Below, piece by piece: positions 14,860-23,367 of a stretch of 64,000 bases of DNA (within the stretch, counting starts at the first letter, position 1; each line of letters begins with the position of its first letter). This stretch comes from Streptomyces sp. DvalAA-43. GTDB lineage: Bacteria; Actinomycetota; Actinomycetes; Streptomycetales; Streptomycetaceae. The notes under the pieces were generated by a model. It saw only the letters and a list, made by a program, of their open reading frames with translations. It did no database searches and was not told the DNA's origin. The position numbers were made by a program, and so were the translations under genes. The stretch spans positions 62,001 to 126,000 of the forward strand of contig NZ_FMBW01000095.1 in NCBI RefSeq assembly GCF_900091725.1, written 5' to 3'.

Positions 14860-17820
14860 TCAGGCGGTGATCTCGACCAGCGCGACACCGCTGTACGCGG
14901 GCACCCCGTCACGGGTGACGACGGCTCGTACCGTCGCCCAGCCGGTGGCACCGCCGTGCTCCGGCGTGAGCCATACGCTCCCGTCGGCGTCGGTGACCAG
15001 GTGCGCGACGGGCCGCCCGTCGAGCTCCCAGGCGATGTCCGCGCCGTCCAGGTCGAGGGGTGTCCCGTCCCACGCGGCGAGGACCAGTGCCGCCCTGGTG
15101 GTGCCGCCCGCGGGGAGTTCGGCCGGCGTGGCGGTGAGCCGGAGGTCGGCGTGCACCGAGTCGGAGCGGTACCCGGCCAGATCCGCCGGATACCAGGCGA
15201 GTTCGGGCACGAACCGGCCGTCCGTCCAGCGCGCGAGGTAGCCGGGCCGGTGGTGCGCGTCGTCGATGAGCGCGTACGTCGGGGTGCCGTGCTCGCCGGC
15301 GACGAAGCCGTGCGGCGCGACGGTCACCGTCCCCTGCCCGCCGGGCAGCGGCAGCGCGCGTGGCTGGAGATCGTGGCTGGCGACGATCTCCACTCCCCCG
15401 TCGAATGCCGTCCGCGACACCTTCAGGTCCTCGGTGAGGTACCGGAAGGCTGTCATCGCCCGCCCGAAGTACCGGCCGGCGACCCGTTTCTGCACGAGCG
15501 ACAGCCCCTTGAGCAGCTCGAACCCGCGCCCCGCTCTGAAGTCCGCCGTCATGTGCTGCGCCTGGTAGTGCAGGTTGAGTCCGAAGGCCAGCGCCCAGCT
15601 CAGGTTCTCGGTCGTGTCGACACCGCGGTCGAGGTTGTGCGGGTAGAACGCGACCTTGTCGTGCATGACGGCCGTGCCCAACGGCCACTGCTGCACGACG
15701 ACGCCGTTGCGGTTGGGCCCGTCGTACGTACTGGCCCGGTCGCCCTGCATGGTGTTGAGGTAGAAGCCGAGGCTCGATGTGAGGCTCTGGAAGATCCGGT
15801 CACCGCCGACCCCCTCGGTGCCGATCGGCAGGATCGCGGCGGACTGTGCCGTCTGCTCCACCAGTTCCTCGCAGTATGCGTACGGCGGCGCGCAGAAGTC
15901 GGCCGCGTAGTCGTACTCCCGGCGCGCGATCTCGTCCTGGAACATCATGTCCATTCCGTACGTGTCGCGGAACGTGCGGAGTTGGTCGAGGATCAGCGCC
16001 CGGGGCGCCTTGCGCCAGCCGCCGATGAGATACCCCAGATTATTGGTGTGCGTCTTGGTGACCAGCTTGCCGCGCCTGTCGCGGATCCCGATCCGCTCGA
16101 CGCCTCCGAGGGCCGCCACCGCCCGGCTGTCGGGGTGCCACCACGTCGGGTTGGTGTACGCGCTGGCGTAGTGACCGCGGTCGTGGATGGTGTCGATGAG
16201 CCGTTGGAATTCCGCCGGACCACCGAGGTAGTCGAAGGTGAGGAAGTCCGGGTAGTGGTGATCGTGCTGTCCGTCGGAGTAGTAGCTGGCGAGTTCGACG
16301 CTGTACGGCCCGCCTGGCACCGCGCGCAGGTACTCGAACGCCGCTTCCGGCCGCCCGGTCGCCGAGGTGCCGCCGGTCGGCTGCCAGAGGTCCACCTTGA
16401 GGTGCACCGAGTCGGCGAGCCCGGCACGCAACCGGGGGCCCAGCTTGTCCGTGAGGCCGCGCCAGGTGTTCATCCCGTTGTCGGCGCGGTACGCCGCGAA
16501 CAGGTCGAAGGCACTCTCACCGGCCACCAGCCGGGTCGCGGGAAGCCGCTCCGATCCGCCGGGTGCGATCCAGGCGTCGACCCGGTGCATCAACCCGGTC
16601 AACGCCTCGTTGCGGGCCCGGCCGCCCACGAAGCCGAACTGTGCCGGGCGGTACGGCCGCGCGCTCGCCGGCTGCACGGAGTAGACACCGAGGGCCGAGT
16701 CGTCCTCCTCGAACAGGATCAGGTCGTGGGTGGCGGTCGGCATGCCGTAGTTGGCGTAGAAACCACCGGCCAGCACCGAACGCGTGTGGGCGAGCCCGCC
16801 CCACTTCGGCGCGATGCCGAGCATGGTGCCGTCGGCAGGAATGACCCGGTAGGCCACTTCGGGGCAGGCGACCGACAGGATGGACCGGGACCAGAGGTTG
16901 CGTATGGCGGTCGGGCGCAATTCCAGACGTCCCGCACGGAGCCGAACCGTCAGCTGAGCGGTGAGGAAGCCGGGCACGGTGAGACTGACCGCGGCCTCGT
17001 CGGCGGCGACCCGGGCGACGTCGACCTCGGCCTCGTCGGAGAACACGCCGGTGCCGTTGTCGTAGTACACGGCGAGCGGCAGCACACCGGGCGACTGGAT
17101 CCGGCCGCCGGACGTCCAGTCGAGCAGCCGGCCGCGATCGTCGATGAGGACACGGTCCGCGCCGCTGGTCAGCTCCAGCGCACCGGCCCTGCTCCAGGTG
17201 GACACCGGCCCGCCGTCGCCGACCACCTCCACGGACTCCACCTCGAAGACGAACGGATCGGCCGACTGCTTGTCGTCGGGGAAGAAGACGAGCACGAGTC
17301 GGCGCAGCGGGTAGGTGAGTTTGCCGTCGGCCACCCCGCTCCACGTCATCCGGGCGAGCCGCTGCGGCTCGAACGTCACGCGGGTCCGCCCGTCGAAACC
17401 GGTCGGGTCGACACGGGAGGCGAGCGTGCCCCACTCCTCATTGTCCTGGTCGAAGATCTTCAGCCAGAGGTTTCCCTTCTTCGGCGTGACCCCGGTGAGC
17501 CACACCGACACCCGGGCGAGGTACGGCGCGTACGGGCTCGGGAACGCCACCGAGAACTCGCTGTACGCACCGGCCATGGTGACCCGCGTCCGCCCTGCCG
17601 TGCCGGTCGCCTCGATCGTCGTCCGGTACACCGTGGTCGGCGGGAGATCGTGCGGCACACCGTCGATGACGAGGCGCAGGGTCGCGGCGGTGTCAGCGCC
17701 GGAGAGCGGCGCGGCGGAGGGGAAAGCGGCGGCTGCGGGCGCCGCCGTCATGGCAGTTGCGGCGGTCACGGCGGGGACGGACACGGCGGTGGTTCCGGCG
17801 AGGAAGGTGCGGCGCTTCAT
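14860..17820 (-). CDS. Tat-exported DUF6259-type putative glycoside hydrolase
   Basis: A 986-residue secreted protein. The N-terminus MKRRTFLAGTTAVSVPAV is a twin-arginine signal, with probable cleavage after the Ala run near residue 34. Next come a beta-sandwich discoidin/laminin-like region (about 40-200: GNLWLKIFDQDNEEWG, VFEVESVEVVGDGG), a supersandwich-like domain (about 210-400), then a TIM-barrel-like catalytic region (about 440-780: HLKVDLWQPTGG, HYPDFLTFDYLGG, YGMDMMFQDEIARREYDY). The C-terminal domain is Ig-like. The FQDEIARREYD and FDYLGG acidic residues could be catalytic. The family resembles DUF6259/alpha-galactosidase-like proteins from carbohydrate loci; substrate is unknown. 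A LacI-type palindrome precedes it. Confidence 0.82.
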   Translation of the reverse strand: MKRRTFLAGTTAVSVPAVTAATAMTAAPAAAAFPSAAPLSGADTAATLRLVIDGVPHDLPPTTVYRTTIEATGTAGRTRVTMAGAYSEFSVAFPSPYAPYLARVSVWLTGVTPKKGNLWLKIFDQDNEEWGTLASRVDPTGFDGRTRVTFEPQRLARMTWSGVADGKLTYPLRRLVLVFFPDDKQSADPFVFEVESVEVVGDGGPVSTWSRAGALELTSGADRVLIDDRGRLLDWTSGGRIQSPGVLPLAVYYDNGTGVFSDEAEVDVARVAADEAAVSLTVPGFLTAQLTVRLRAGRLELRPTAIRNLWSRSILSVACPEVAYRVIPADGTMLGIAPKWGGLAHTRSVLAGGFYANYGMPTATHDLILFEEDDSALGVYSVQPASARPYRPAQFGFVGGRARNEALTGLMHRVDAWIAPGGSERLPATRLVAGESAFDLFAAYRADNGMNTWRGLTDKLGPRLRAGLADSVHLKVDLWQPTGGTSATGRPEAAFEYLRAVPGGPYSVELASYYSDGQHDHHYPDFLTFDYLGGPAEFQRLIDTIHDRGHYASAYTNPTWWHPDSRAVAALGGVERIGIRDRRGKLVTKTHTNNLGYLIGGWRKAPRALILDQLRTFRDTYGMDMMFQDEIARREYDYAADFCAPPYAYCEELVEQTAQSAAILPIGTEGVGGDRIFQSLTSSLGFYLNTMQGDRASTYDGPNRNGVVVQQWPLGTAVMHDKVAFYPHNLDRGVDTTENLSWALAFGLNLHYQAQHMTADFRAGRGFELLKGLSLVQKRVAGRYFGRAMTAFRYLTEDLKVSRTAFDGGVEIVASHDLQPRALPLPGGQGTVTVAPHGFVAGEHGTPTYALIDDAHHRPGYLARWTDGRFVPELAWYPADLAGYRSDSVHADLRLTATPAELPAGGTTRAALVLAAWDGTPLDLDGADIAWELDGRPVAHLVTDADGSVWLTPEHGGATGWATVRAVVTRDGVPAYSGVALVEITA

Positions 17821-17924
17821 GGGTACGCTCCGGCGTCAGCTCGATGTGTACAGCGTGTGCGCACCGTAAGACCCTGCCATTAGCGCGTCAATACCCTTGC
17901 CGCACACCGCAGTTGACGAACCAA

Positions 17925-17936
17925 TTAATGCGTTAA
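17925..17936. promoter_or_regulatory. Candidate operator upstream of the DUF6259 gene
   Basis: TTAATGCGTTAA has TTAA arms around a TGCG core. A related ATTAGCGCGTCAAT lies closer to the gene (about 17879-17892). The 9-mer ATGCGTTAA recurs at 14727-14735, between the monooxygenase and the 3' end of this gene. AT-rich palindromes with a central CG are the usual form of LacI-family operators for secreted glycosidases. No regulator gene is adjacent, so the partner is unknown. Confidence 0.35.
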
Positions 17937-18013
17937 AGAAACTCGGCAGAGCTCACACCATGGACGGACCTCCGTTGCCCTGGCCACCGAGCCGGTGCCG
18001 AAGGCCCGGTAGC

Positions 18014-18682
18014 GTGATCGTCGTGCTTGATGGAATCGCGTGGATCGGTGAGTTCAGCAACGAGAACGCCGCACGTCGTGGGCCCGGGATGCGCGCCGCC
18101 ATCTCGCTGACAGCCGCCCGCGGTGTGGAGCCCGAGGAGTTCCTGGTCCGTCTCGGCGCGGACAGCGGGCAGCTCCGGTGTCACGACATGTACCTGGAGA
18201 GGGGCGCACTGGCTCTGGGACCCGATGCGCAGCATGCCCGCGTCGCGATGTACGGGACGTGCGGAGAGTGGCTGTATGTGCTCGAAGACTGGGGGATGGC
18301 GACCTGGTACGCGGGCCACCGCACTGTCGCGGCGATGGAACCACTCACGGGCGAGGAGGTCGTCTGCCTGACGATGAACACCTGGGATCCCCCGAAGCTG
18401 ATCCTTCACGCGCCGGGCGACGGCCGTGTGTGGCAGGCCGAGTTCGCCGAGGACACCGGGCGGTCATCGACGCTGGACGCGGCACTGCGGGCGGCGGGGG
18501 CCGTGCTTCCTTCCGTGCGGGAGGCCCCCGAGGAAGAGGTGGCGCTGTACTTCGAGGAGCACTGGGAAGAGCTCCCGACGGCTGTGTTCACCGCTGTCGG
18601 CGATTACTGCGGCCTGTCGATCGATCAGGCCGTTGTGGAGGCCGGAGAACTCCCCCTGGTCATTCTCCCCTCGGTGCGGTGA
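18014..18682 (+). CDS. DUF6461-type hypothetical protein
   Basis: About 222 residues with the pattern of actinobacterial DUF6461 proteins: GIAWIGEFSNENAARRG near the N-terminus, PEEFLVRLGAD, RVAMYGTCGEWLYVLEDWGMATWY in the middle and a C-terminal acidic helix (EAPEEEVALYFEEHWEELP). No signal peptide, membrane segment or catalytic motif is visible. GTG 18014 is the best start; the frame stays open to 17897 but that leader has poor coding character. It converges with the HEAT-repeat gene. Such proteins occur among cytoplasmic immunity-like genes in Streptomyces, but no toxin is present here. Confidence 0.72.
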   Translation: MIVVLDGIAWIGEFSNENAARRGPGMRAAISLTAARGVEPEEFLVRLGADSGQLRCHDMYLERGALALGPDAQHARVAMYGTCGEWLYVLEDWGMATWYAGHRTVAAMEPLTGEEVVCLTMNTWDPPKLILHAPGDGRVWQAEFAEDTGRSSTLDAALRAAGAVLPSVREAPEEEVALYFEEHWEELPTAVFTAVGDYCGLSIDQAVVEAGELPLVILPSVR

Positions 18683-18764
18683 CCTGGTGCGAGCCGCCGG
18701 GGCACTTCTCGGGCATGCCTCGGCCAGGTCCGGCCGGGTTCGGCGGGTGCCCGTATCTGACCGG

Positions 18765-20867
18765 TCATCCGCACACCTGGAGTACGGCTCGGCCGTGCCG
18801 CAGCAGCCGTTCGTCGTCGGCGCACCGGTATCGCATCCGGCCTGTTCCGCCCGTGTTGTTGTGGCGTCGGACGGCCGCGAGTTCCTGACGGAGCAGTGGG
18901 ACTGCCGGGGCGGCCGCGGAGCCCATCTGTGCCCAGATCCCGGCCACATCGGAGCGGTTGTCATGATGCGCCGACCACGCGCGCAGCAGCACGGGCATGG
19001 ATTCCTCCGCATCCCTCCCCGCCTGCCACAACGCCACCGCGAGGGCGCCCGCGACCCAGCCGCCGTTCTCCTCCGGGTTCTCCACGAGTCGGCGCAGCCC
19101 AGGCAGCAGCCCAGCTGCTTCGGTACCCATGCGTGCGACCGCCTGTAGCGCGTCGTGCCGCTGATACCAGCGCTCGGCCATGAGGCTCTCGGAGAGCACG
19201 GGCAGAACGGTGTCCAGCTCGCCGCCGACCGCCCACAGCGCCGCAGCCGCGTCCATGCGGTGGTACGACTCGGCGTCTCTGGCCAGCTCCCGCAGCTCCG
19301 GCACTGTCTCTGGGGCCGCTGTGCCGAGCCGTGCCAGTGCCCGCAGTGCCGCGCCCCGCACCTGGCCGCCCTGGCTTCCGGAGGCTCGCAGGATGTGGGC
19401 GATCGGCTCCGCGAACTCGGGCGAGCCGGTGGCGGCCGCGGCCTTCAGCAGACTCTCGGTGCGTTGCGGCCAGTCCACGGGGTCGATCTCGGAGATCCGC
19501 CGGACCAGCACCGGGAGCAGCGCGGCTGCCGCGTCCGGGTCCATACGGTCGATCCAGTCACCCAGTTCTTCCGGCACGTGTCCGAAGCGCAGCACTTCGA
19601 CGAGCCATGGCACGGCGCGTGCGTCGCCCTGCGCCGCGAGCGCGCCCAGCACCGCCCCGTAGGAGGTCTCGTCCCACTGCGCCTGGGGAAGGTGGTCCGG
19701 CCCGGCCGCCACCCGTTCCGCCAGTGCCCCGGCCGCCGGGCCGCCGATGGCGTACAACAATGCCAGCTCCGAGGAAGCCCACCGGACGATGCGGTGGTCG
19801 GCCTCCCGGGTCTGCTCGCCGAGGAGTCGCACGGCCTCCTCGTGCGGGCCCCGCCACCCTGTCAGGAGCAGACCGCTCATGTCGATCGCCTCGCGCCGCT
19901 GCCCCCAGTCAGGGCTGCGCAGCTGGTCCTCCAACAGCGCGAAGCGCTCGGCAACCCGGTCGTCCAGGGCATGGTGCAGCTCCCCGAGCAGATCGGTCGC
20001 CCACGGAGCCTTCACCGAACCGCGCTGCGATGCCTTCAGACGGCGCAGATACGAGATCATCGTCGGCGTCCGTGCGACCGGCTCCGCGTCCTTCGCCGCC
20101 GCGTCCGCCTTCTCCTCCTCCGACCCCCGTGCCTCCCGCATCACGTCGATGGCTGTCTCCACGGTCCGGTCCGGCAGCCGGCCGGGTGCGCAGCGTGCCA
20201 GCTGCACCAGGGCTGCGAGCCGGAGCCCCGGATCGGTCGGGCCGTCGCCGGGAAGTGCGAGCGCTTCCAGGGCGTCACCCGACTGATCCGCGAACTCCGG
20301 TTGCCGGACTGCCAGTTCACCGAGTGCCGTCGCCAGGGCTCGCAGTACGCCCACGTCCTGTTCCGCCGCGAGCCGTCGGCGCAGGGCCGCGAGCACGATT
20401 CCGGAGTCGTCGTGCAGTTGCACCAGGGCTCCCGGCAGCGCGCGCCGCAGCCCCGCCTCCGGGTCGTCGAGGAGACCCAGCAGGAGTCCGCTGCGGGCCC
20501 GGGTGTCCGACTCCGCCCGGGTGATGGTGCGGGCCCAGGCCTCGTACTCGTCCTCGTCGTCGGACCAGAAGTCCATCTCTTCGACGTCGCGGCCGTCGCC
20601 GTCGATGCTGCGGAGCAGGTCGACCACCTCGCCCCGCCCCGGCAGGCCGCTCGTCGCTATCAGCTCGTACAGGAACGGGATGCACGCGACCGTGCTGTCG
20701 TACACATCCCCCTGGTGATGCACCGCGCCATACATGCCGTCGAGCGCGATCTCCCGTTCGGCCGCGTCGGCGGAGGCCAGCCCCCGCAGCAGGTCCGGCA
20801 CGTCGGAGGCATCGCCGTACGCGTGGCCCATGGACGCCCAGTCGATGTCATCGATCCCTGTGAACAT
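18765..20867 (-). CDS. Large HEAT-repeat protein
   Basis: About 700 residues made largely of 30-50-residue helical pairs: DPEAGLRRALPGALVQLHDDSG, RLAALVQLARCAPGRL, GQVRGAALRALARLGTAAPETVPELRELARD, HRMDAAAALWAVGGELDTVLPVL and YQRHDALQAVARMGTEAAGLLPGLRRL. The N-terminus (FTGIDDIDWASMGHAYG.A.DVPDLLRGLAS) is conserved in actinobacterial HEAT proteins of this type. ATG 20867 is used because the extra upstream residues look non-coding. The protein is soluble and probably a scaffold or binding protein. No enzymatic domain is seen. Confidence 0.85.
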   Translation of the reverse strand: MFTGIDDIDWASMGHAYGDASDVPDLLRGLASADAAEREIALDGMYGAVHHQGDVYDSTVACIPFLYELIATSGLPGRGEVVDLLRSIDGDGRDVEEMDFWSDDEDEYEAWARTITRAESDTRARSGLLLGLLDDPEAGLRRALPGALVQLHDDSGIVLAALRRRLAAEQDVGVLRALATALGELAVRQPEFADQSGDALEALALPGDGPTDPGLRLAALVQLARCAPGRLPDRTVETAIDVMREARGSEEEKADAAAKDAEPVARTPTMISYLRRLKASQRGSVKAPWATDLLGELHHALDDRVAERFALLEDQLRSPDWGQRREAIDMSGLLLTGWRGPHEEAVRLLGEQTREADHRIVRWASSELALLYAIGGPAAGALAERVAAGPDHLPQAQWDETSYGAVLGALAAQGDARAVPWLVEVLRFGHVPEELGDWIDRMDPDAAAALLPVLVRRISEIDPVDWPQRTESLLKAAAATGSPEFAEPIAHILRASGSQGGQVRGAALRALARLGTAAPETVPELRELARDAESYHRMDAAAALWAVGGELDTVLPVLSESLMAERWYQRHDALQAVARMGTEAAGLLPGLRRLVENPEENGGWVAGALAVALWQAGRDAEESMPVLLRAWSAHHDNRSDVAGIWAQMGSAAAPAVPLLRQELAAVRRHNNTGGTGRMRYRCADDERLLRHGRAVLQVCG

Positions 20868-21047
20868 GACCGCAAGTCTGCCGGACACCACTGACAACGC
20901 CGGTCCGCGATCGGCGTCGGCGGTCGGTGGTGCTCGTCTTCGGGAACCGGGTGTCTTGACGGACATCCCATGAGCCGGCGTGTCAAACAGCGAGTGCGTG
21001 GGCCCGGCGGGACCAGGCGGTCGGCTCGCCGCGCGGCTGCCGGTCGC

Positions 21048-21387
21048 TCAGACCGAACGAAGGCCTGGCCTCGGCAGATGACGCTCTGCAGGCGGCGACC
21101 ACATGTACCGCCGGAACCCCAGAAACCGTTTCAGTCGGCCCGCGCTGCCGTCGGCAGGGCGTTCCTCGTCGAGCATCGTGGCGTCGCACGGCCCGGCGGT
21201 GGCACCGGACTTCTCCAGGATCTCCAGCCATGGTGCGGGCAGTTCGCGGTCGGTGCTCTGCGGCATGACGTTCAGCAGGGTGCCGCGTACCGCGGGGTCC
21301 TGCCGGGGCTCGAAACCCCGCCGGTGAGTGCACGGTTGTGACCGGACCGGATTCCGGATCACGATGCCGGAATTGCTTGTCGGCCAT
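21048..21387 (-). pseudogene. Small gene of unknown function, probably frameshifted
   Basis: ATG 21387 opens MADKQFRHRDPESGPV, but after about 25 codons the coding character moves to the next frame, which continues RQDPAVRGTLLNVMPQSTD, ELPAPWLEILEKSGATAG, DATMLDEERP and LKRFLGFRRY to TGA at 21048. A shift near 21310 in a GGCGGGG run would join the two. If the gene is intact instead, the ORF from ATG 21266 gives 72 residues. The family is not recognised. It lies between the HEAT gene and the beta-helix gene on the same strand. Confidence 0.35.
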
Positions 21388-21480
21388 CTGCGGCTGCTCC
21401 ATGGGTAATGTGCCTGGCAGTTCGGTGAGTGAATCGGGAGATGGGTACCCAGGCCGACGGACGAGCTCGCCCAGCGGGCC

Positions 21481-22296
21481 TCAGCACCCCTCGGGAGCCG
21501 CGTCGGCGCGGAAGACCGGCAGGCCCTCGCGCAGCCGTGCGAAGAGCAGGCCGGCGTCGAACATCTCCTCGTCCTCGTTCTCATCCTCGTCGGCGTCCTC
21601 GTCCTCATCAGCGGCGAACACCTCGTCCACCAGGAACGCGCGCAGCTGCTCCTGCACGCCGTCCCCGTATCCCTGCTGGTAGTCGTCCAGGTCGAAGTAG
21701 AGGTCCGCCTCCACGCCCGCGATCGTCTCGTGGTCGTCCTCGATGACCAGACGGGCGCGGATGGTGCCCGCGTGAAGCGTGCTGTCGTTGTAGTCGCCGT
21801 AGACGACGTCGGCCTCGATGTCACCCATGACCAGCATCTCGCCGCTGGTGAGGACCCCCCGAGCCTTCACCGTGCCGCCGATCGCCACCACCGAGTAGGG
21901 GGCGCGGTCCCCCACCACACCTTCGACCGTCACCGATCCGGTGACCACGAAGGGCGCGCCCACACCCAGGTCGCCCTTGACCACCAGGTCGCCGTGGTGG
22001 AAGAACGGGGTGTCCACTTGCTGGTCGCCGATCAGGGTGCGGGTCGTCGCGGTGTCGCCGAGAGCCTCGGCGCACATCTCCGGGACGTACCCGAGCAGAT
22101 CGGGGTCGAGGGTGACACGCAGCTGGGCGACGAACTCCTGGTAGCTGTCGAGGTCCCGCTCCACGAGATCGGCAAGCCAGCCGCTGTCGTCGGCCTCGAA
22201 CGTGGCGGCCCGTTCGGCCTGCATCACCTCGACGGTCCGCCGGATCGCGGCCATATCGATGGGCAGCGGGGTGTCGCCGTTCTTGTCGTCTGCCAT
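21481..22296 (-). CDS. Bactofilin-like beta-helix protein with acidic tail region
   Basis: A 271-residue protein. The middle (about 95-200) is a run of short strands separated by Gly/Asp turns (LVVKGDLGVGAPFVVTGSVT, VVAIGGTVKARGVLTSGEM, VMGDIEADVVYGDYNDSTL), the pattern of polymer-forming cytoskeletal (bactofilin) beta-helices. N-terminal helices (MAAIRRTVEVMQAERAA) come first. Near the C-terminus is a purely acidic stretch of about 18 Asp/Glu-rich residues (about 228-246), then a final helix. Bactofilins polymerise without nucleotide; whether this one does is unknown. The acidic insert could bind cations or basic partners. Confidence 0.72.
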   Translation of the reverse strand: MADDKNGDTPLPIDMAAIRRTVEVMQAERAATFEADDSGWLADLVERDLDSYQEFVAQLRVTLDPDLLGYVPEMCAEALGDTATTRTLIGDQQVDTPFFHHGDLVVKGDLGVGAPFVVTGSVTVEGVVGDRAPYSVVAIGGTVKARGVLTSGEMLVMGDIEADVVYGDYNDSTLHAGTIRARLVIEDDHETIAGVEADLYFDLDDYQQGYGDGVQEQLRAFLVDEVFAADEDEDADEDENEDEEMFDAGLLFARLREGLPVFRADAAPEGC

Positions 22297-22366
22297 GACG
22301 TTCGCCTTGTCTGTGATCAGGGAACGGACCGGTGTGGCCCGCCCGTCGGGGGCACCCGCACCAGCA

Positions 22367-22651
22367 GTGGTGCGAGCAGCGAAGACGCGAACCGCAGGCT
22401 ACTGGCCCCGCTGCGAGCCCACACCCCGCGCCACCGGCGCGGCCACGACCGGGACAGCGGACTCCGGTCATGGCGTGGCCTGGTTCCAGGCGCATCACGG
22501 ACTGCCCGCCACCGGGCAGGTCGACGGCGCGACAGCCGGTGCCCTCCGTCACGCCTCCGATGCCGAACTGCTTCGGACGTTCCGTACGGCGGACGATCTC
22601 GGCCCCGAGGAACTCGCCACCCTGATACCGCCGAAGGGCTACCCGGCCTGA
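22367..22651 (+). pseudogene. Peptidoglycan-binding-like domain fragment
   Basis: A short frame from GTG 22367 ends at TGA 22649-22651. Its second half (HGVAWFQAHHGLPATGQVDG, then LRHASDAELL and PPKGYPA) resembles a single PG_binding_1 repeat. The first ~35 residues are Arg/Thr-rich and look non-coding. There is no signal peptide or ribosome-binding site. It may be the tail of a lost cell-wall protein; a small functional protein cannot be excluded. The 3' end carries a hairpin terminator. Confidence 0.35.
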
Positions 22652-22678
22652 TTCTGCGGGTTCGCAACGTAGGGTCGG

Positions 22679-22711
22679 GCGACAGCGGCAGCCGCAACCG
22701 GCCGCTGTCGC
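22679..22711. terminator. Hairpin terminator
   Basis: An 11-bp perfect stem (GCGACAGCGGC at 22679-22689 with 22701-22711) and an 11-base loop lie between two convergent reading frames, 13 bases before the isochorismatase-fold gene stop. Confidence 0.7.
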
Positions 22712-22724
22712 CCGCGCGGCCTCG

Positions 22725-23300
22725 TCAGCCCTGTGCCGTGGGCAGCGACTTCACCCATTCGTCGACGCTCGGAACGTCCCCGCGCCGGGCGAACACCTTC
22801 TCGACGAGGAGGCGGTGCAGCGCGGGGTCGGGGTCGGCACAGCCGTCGGAGAGCACGGTCAGCCGGTAGTCGAGGTCGGCCACGAGACAGGCGGTCGAGA
22901 GCACCACACCACCCGTGGCGATCCCTGTCAGCACCAGGTGGTCGATGCCACCGGCCGCGAGGATCTGGTGCAGGTCGTTCCCGGCGAAGGCGTTGACGCG
23001 GTTCTTGAAGACCGTGGCCTCGCCGGGGGCCGGGGCCACGGCCGGGTGGAAATCGGTGGCGGGGTCTCCGTGGACGAACGCGTCTTCCGGCAGCGCCGCG
23101 AACGTCCTGTTCCGCGGGTGGATCTCGGGGTGGCCAGGGCGGAATCCGATACCGACGTGAATGACGGGCACGCCCGCGTGCCGGGCCGCTTCGATCGCGC
23201 GGGTGACACGAGGAAGGTACTCCGGGTCGGAGATGTGCGACGCGACGCCGTTCTGGATGTCCATGACGAGGAGTGCGGTGTGGGCAGCGGAAGCGGGCAT
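22725..23300 (-). CDS. Isochorismatase-fold protein lacking the catalytic Cys
   Basis: A 191-residue cysteine-hydrolase-fold protein. The Asp of the triad is in ALLVMDIQNGVAS (about residue 14), the Lys in VFKNRVNAF (about 107), but the Cys position is altered: the loop reads LTGIATGGVVLSTA where catalytic members have TGxxTxxCV. The cis-peptide/strand context is otherwise conserved. A large actinobacterial subgroup shares this change, so it may be a binding protein or use another nucleophile. It lies 67 bases after the MFS gene on the same strand and may belong to its transcription unit. Confidence 0.9.
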   Translation of the reverse strand: MPASAAHTALLVMDIQNGVASHISDPEYLPRVTRAIEAARHAGVPVIHVGIGFRPGHPEIHPRNRTFAALPEDAFVHGDPATDFHPAVAPAPGEATVFKNRVNAFAGNDLHQILAAGGIDHLVLTGIATGGVVLSTACLVADLDYRLTVLSDGCADPDPALHRLLVEKVFARRGDVPSVDEWVKSLPTAQG

Positions 23301-23367
23301 GGCGAGTGGTTCCCTTCGGGTTTTACTGCCTGCGGAGTGTGTGTAGCGGGAAACGGTTCGGGGGTGG

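Noticed and set aside
14749..17883. A 1044-codon open frame on the forward strand opposite the DUF6259 gene
   Set aside because: It is Arg/Gly/Val/His-rich without any domain, spans the whole reverse-strand gene and lies on the complement of its codons; a typical high-GC antisense shadow.
18683..18764. GACCTGG/CCAGGTC pairing as a terminator
   Set aside because: The loop would be about 36 bases and the stem only 7, too weak compared with the clear hairpins elsewhere.
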